Assembly: GCF_048544455.1 (NCBI RefSeq)
Contig: NC_133538.1
Location: 438,338,311 to 438,402,310 of the forward strand
Direction: 5' to 3'
Origin: Silene latifolia
Taxonomy: Eukaryota > Streptophyta > Magnoliopsida > Caryophyllales > Caryophyllaceae
DNA: 64,000 nt
Within the stretch, counting starts at the first letter, position 1. Each line of letters opens with the position of its first letter. Position numbers and translations under genes: made by a program. Below are positions 61,765-64,000 of the stretch, in pieces. Under the pieces are notes generated by a model. That model searched no databases and was not told the DNA's origin. It saw only the letters and a list, made by a program, of their open reading frames with translations.

Positions 61765-61930
61765 ATCGAGTACAGGCCACTCGATCGAGTAAGGGACTTA
61801 CTCGATCGAGTAGGTGAAGATCCGAAGCACGTAAAACAAATCACCAGGGCTACTCGATCGAGTAGCTAAGGTACTCGATCGAGTGCCCCTTACTCGATCG
61901 AGTACCAAGGATACTCGATCGAGTACCCCA
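61765..61930 (-). repeat. Internal palindrome array of B
   Basis: Seven sites of ACTCGATCGAGT type, most 19-21 bp apart, in two groups separated by about 55 bp; counterpart of 42957-43217. Confidence 0.88.
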
Positions 61931-62886
61931 ATTCTCAAAGACTGTCCAGTTTTCGTAAAACAGTCATAACTCACTCATTTCTTGGTCGTTTTGGACGTGT
62001 GGCCTATCGTTCGAATCGTAAAAGAACAAGCTATCACCTCCAATTGGAATCACATTAAAATCATTTACGCATCTCAAGTTATAACAGTTTAAAGACAACT
62101 TTGTCAATCGTCGAGACGACATAATTATTTGATTTTTACTTCCAAACAACTTAAACAACAACCAAGTTAAACGAAAACAACCCAAACCTCATAAAACCAG
62201 TATTCATAATCATCTGTTACTATTTTCAAAAGCCAAACAACAACATTCATCATGCACTTAGCTTATCTAACTTGCCAATTATGACTTCCCACATGTTTTT
62301 ATTCTATCACTTTTCGTAAACAAAATCACAAATACATGAGATCAAGTCCCCTATTCAAATGTTACTACCACGATGATTCATCTTTTCCACTAATTCATCC
62401 ATCATACCACATATTTATCCACCATATACGTTCAACATATTCACCCAAAGACATGTTCAATTCATACTCCTAACCTTCTGTACTTTTACTCAACACGACA
62501 ACAACAACATGTATACTTACACATCGCTTTATATATATATATAGACAAAACACTTTTCCTTGCGTAATTATAACATGTCAAATTACATGTATCAATAATT
62601 ATAATTTCATGCTTTACAATCAACCAACATACAATTCACGTCATTATCATCTTTCATCCATCAATTCATACAACATACTACTACATAAATACACACAAAG
62701 ACACAATAAGCACATAACGATCCCGACACATATCCCATGGTGACCGGTTCAAAATTGTAGGGCGAGTTCGCGACTTTAGGACGTCTCCCAAGTCTTTGCA
62801 TTAGCTCCTACAACCTTTACCCCGGGTTCATTTTAATTGACTCCCTAGATTCATTAGATTCATTGGTTACAGGTTTCAGGATCGTC

Positions 62887-62898
62887 GCTCTGATACCA
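62887..62898 (-). promoter_or_regulatory. Primer-binding site of B
   Basis: GCTCTGATACCA, the reverse complement of TGGTATCAGAGC, two bases from the LTR end at 62901. Confidence 0.9.
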
Positions 62899-62900
62899 TT

Positions 62901-64000
62901 TGTAACACCCCCATACTCCAAGTGCCTTACCAGGACCACTCAGGTATGAGGATGTCATCATCTCGGTTACCCGAGGCATGATAATCATAAGACAATGAAG
63001 AAACATACTTTATTAAATAAGTTTAAGTGATTACATTACAAAACCAACTGTAAGCAAAGTACAACTGTCCTCAAACTATAAACCAACTGAAAGGAACTGT
63101 TCTAATAAACACAGCGGAAGACTAAAGACTCTGATATGTGATGACTCCATCCCCAGCTAGATCCCACGCGTATCCAAGATATACCGCTAAGCAACTCGCT
63201 CACCACCCCGAATGGATCACCACGTTTTTAAAACATTTAAACGGGTCAAGACTAATCACATAACTTATATATATATCAATAATAAGACAAACAGACAAAT
63301 TGAATCACACACACACACGCACACCACCAACCAATCCCCATCATCTCAATACTTGACCGTCCACCGGACCACCGCGCCATGGAGGACCGCACCGTTCCCA
63401 CCTAAGCCCCGCTCATCATACGAGCGATAACCCTGTCCCATTAATGTGCACATCCCCTTTCGTGGCGGGTTCCACGAAGGGCGAAACTAGGGCGTGAAGT
63501 CACTCCCGCAAGTGACCCCACTCAGCCGAGAACGCATCTCGAGAGCCATAGAAACCAATCACAATCACAATCACAATCACAATCATCATATCAACAACTA
63601 ACTACAGCACATCATCAATATCCCATTATGGGACTAATACTGAGTAGGGAATCCTACCTGGAAAGCACAACACGCAGACGGTATCTACAGCTGTATCAAA
63701 ACGGCTCCTCTACGAATTCTCCTCCTATCATACAGCACATAAAGACTACACATCATAAACTACACACCAAAACCCCCAATTCCTAACTTAGGGTTTAACC
63801 AATCTTAACGAAACATTATAGAAATTATATTAAAAGCTTACCCTCGACGCAAGGAATCCAACGACACGAACTACGATACGAACTGACCGTCTGAACTCCG
63901 GGAATTGTCAAGAATGCGATTAGGAAGATGAACTGACTGCTTTCTCTCTTAAACAGGGTTTTAGGTTTTGCAAAAGTGATTTAAAACAATGACGAATATG
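62901..64000 (-). repeat. 5' LTR of B, cut by the window end
   Basis: The first 1100 bases match 56960-58078 with few changes (for example CACCATC against CATCATC, and AATCG against AACTG). The promoter-proximal part lies outside the window. Confidence 0.9.

Larger units (their letters stand above)
58401..62900 (-). other. B internal region without coding capacity
   Basis: No frame over 95 aa and no domain. Homologous to the L1 interior. Holds the second polypurine/LTR-start signal (TGTTACATTCTACCACCC at about 58730), a C/G-rich block (about 59745-59890) and the palindrome array 61765-61930. The T/A-rich short frames on either strand are chance. Confidence 0.75.
56960..64000 (-). mobile_element. 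B: second member of the non-autonomous L1 family, minus strand
   Basis: Two LTRs in the same (minus) orientation, 56960-58400 and 62901 to beyond the window, with a polypurine tract, a 4.5-kb non-coding interior and a canonical PBS. The interior matches L1 42187-46621 in reverse complement. The visible LTR parts are nearly identical to each other, so this is a young insertion. It shows the normal layout from which L1 departs. Confidence 0.88.

Overview
The window looks like repeat-rich nuclear DNA of a flowering plant. It consists of nested and broken LTR retrotransposons from lineages known only in plants: Tat/Ogre, Athila, a chromodomain Tekay-type Ty3/gypsy lineage, and Ty1/copia. I see no host gene, tRNA, rRNA or CRISPR array. 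A placement in Caryophyllales is only an impression, from repeats built on the palindrome TACTCGATCGAGTA.

Left part (1-12.6 kb). Element T1 is a Tat-type element with LTRs of about 3.1 kb (left copy cut by the window edge, right copy 5703-8810). It keeps a broken gag and no pol, with 3 kb of structured non-coding DNA instead. T1 sits in the reverse transcriptase of an older minus-strand copia element (8811-12.6 kb). A piece of an Athila-like LTR follows (12.6-13.5 kb).

Middle part (13.5-30.3 kb). Element G (13.5-20.4 kb and its 3' LTR) is a Tekay-type gypsy element with readable gag, protease, RT, RNase H, integrase and chromodomain. All are broken by stops, most of them C-to-T changes such as CAG to TAG. 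A 1296-bp solo copia LTR with a 5-bp target-site duplication (TSD) lies in its leader. The 3' LTR start of G faces the LTR start of another, reversed element (20436-23704). A minus-strand Athila-like remnant follows, with an LTR, a 3' UTR and the Athila ORF1 family.

Right part (30.3-64 kb). Element T2 is a large Tat/Ogre element: LTR 30313-32779, PBS, leader with a 61-bp tandem repeat, gag, protease, RT, two RNase H domains, integrase, and an antisense ORF with plant-mobile-domain features. T2 has been hit at least three times. An organelle-like segment with a group II intron signature splits gag. A 9.08-kb insertion (L1, TSD TAAAC) splits RT. A copia element (C) splits the antisense ORF, and C is itself split by a second member (B) of the L1 family, so nesting is four layers deep (Athila > T2 > C > B).

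Most notable. (1) L1 ends in LTRs of opposite orientation. Its left part is a palindrome with 1.42-kb arms and a 442-bp loop, flanked with the rest of the insertion by a perfect TSD; transcripts across it could form long hairpin RNA. (2) A three-stem RNA-like motif, with compensatory changes in two stems, occurs twice in each Tat element. (3) L1 and B have about 4.4-4.5 kb internal regions with no coding capacity, and their LTRs carry the 14-bp palindrome at about 20-21 bp (two helical turn) spacing.
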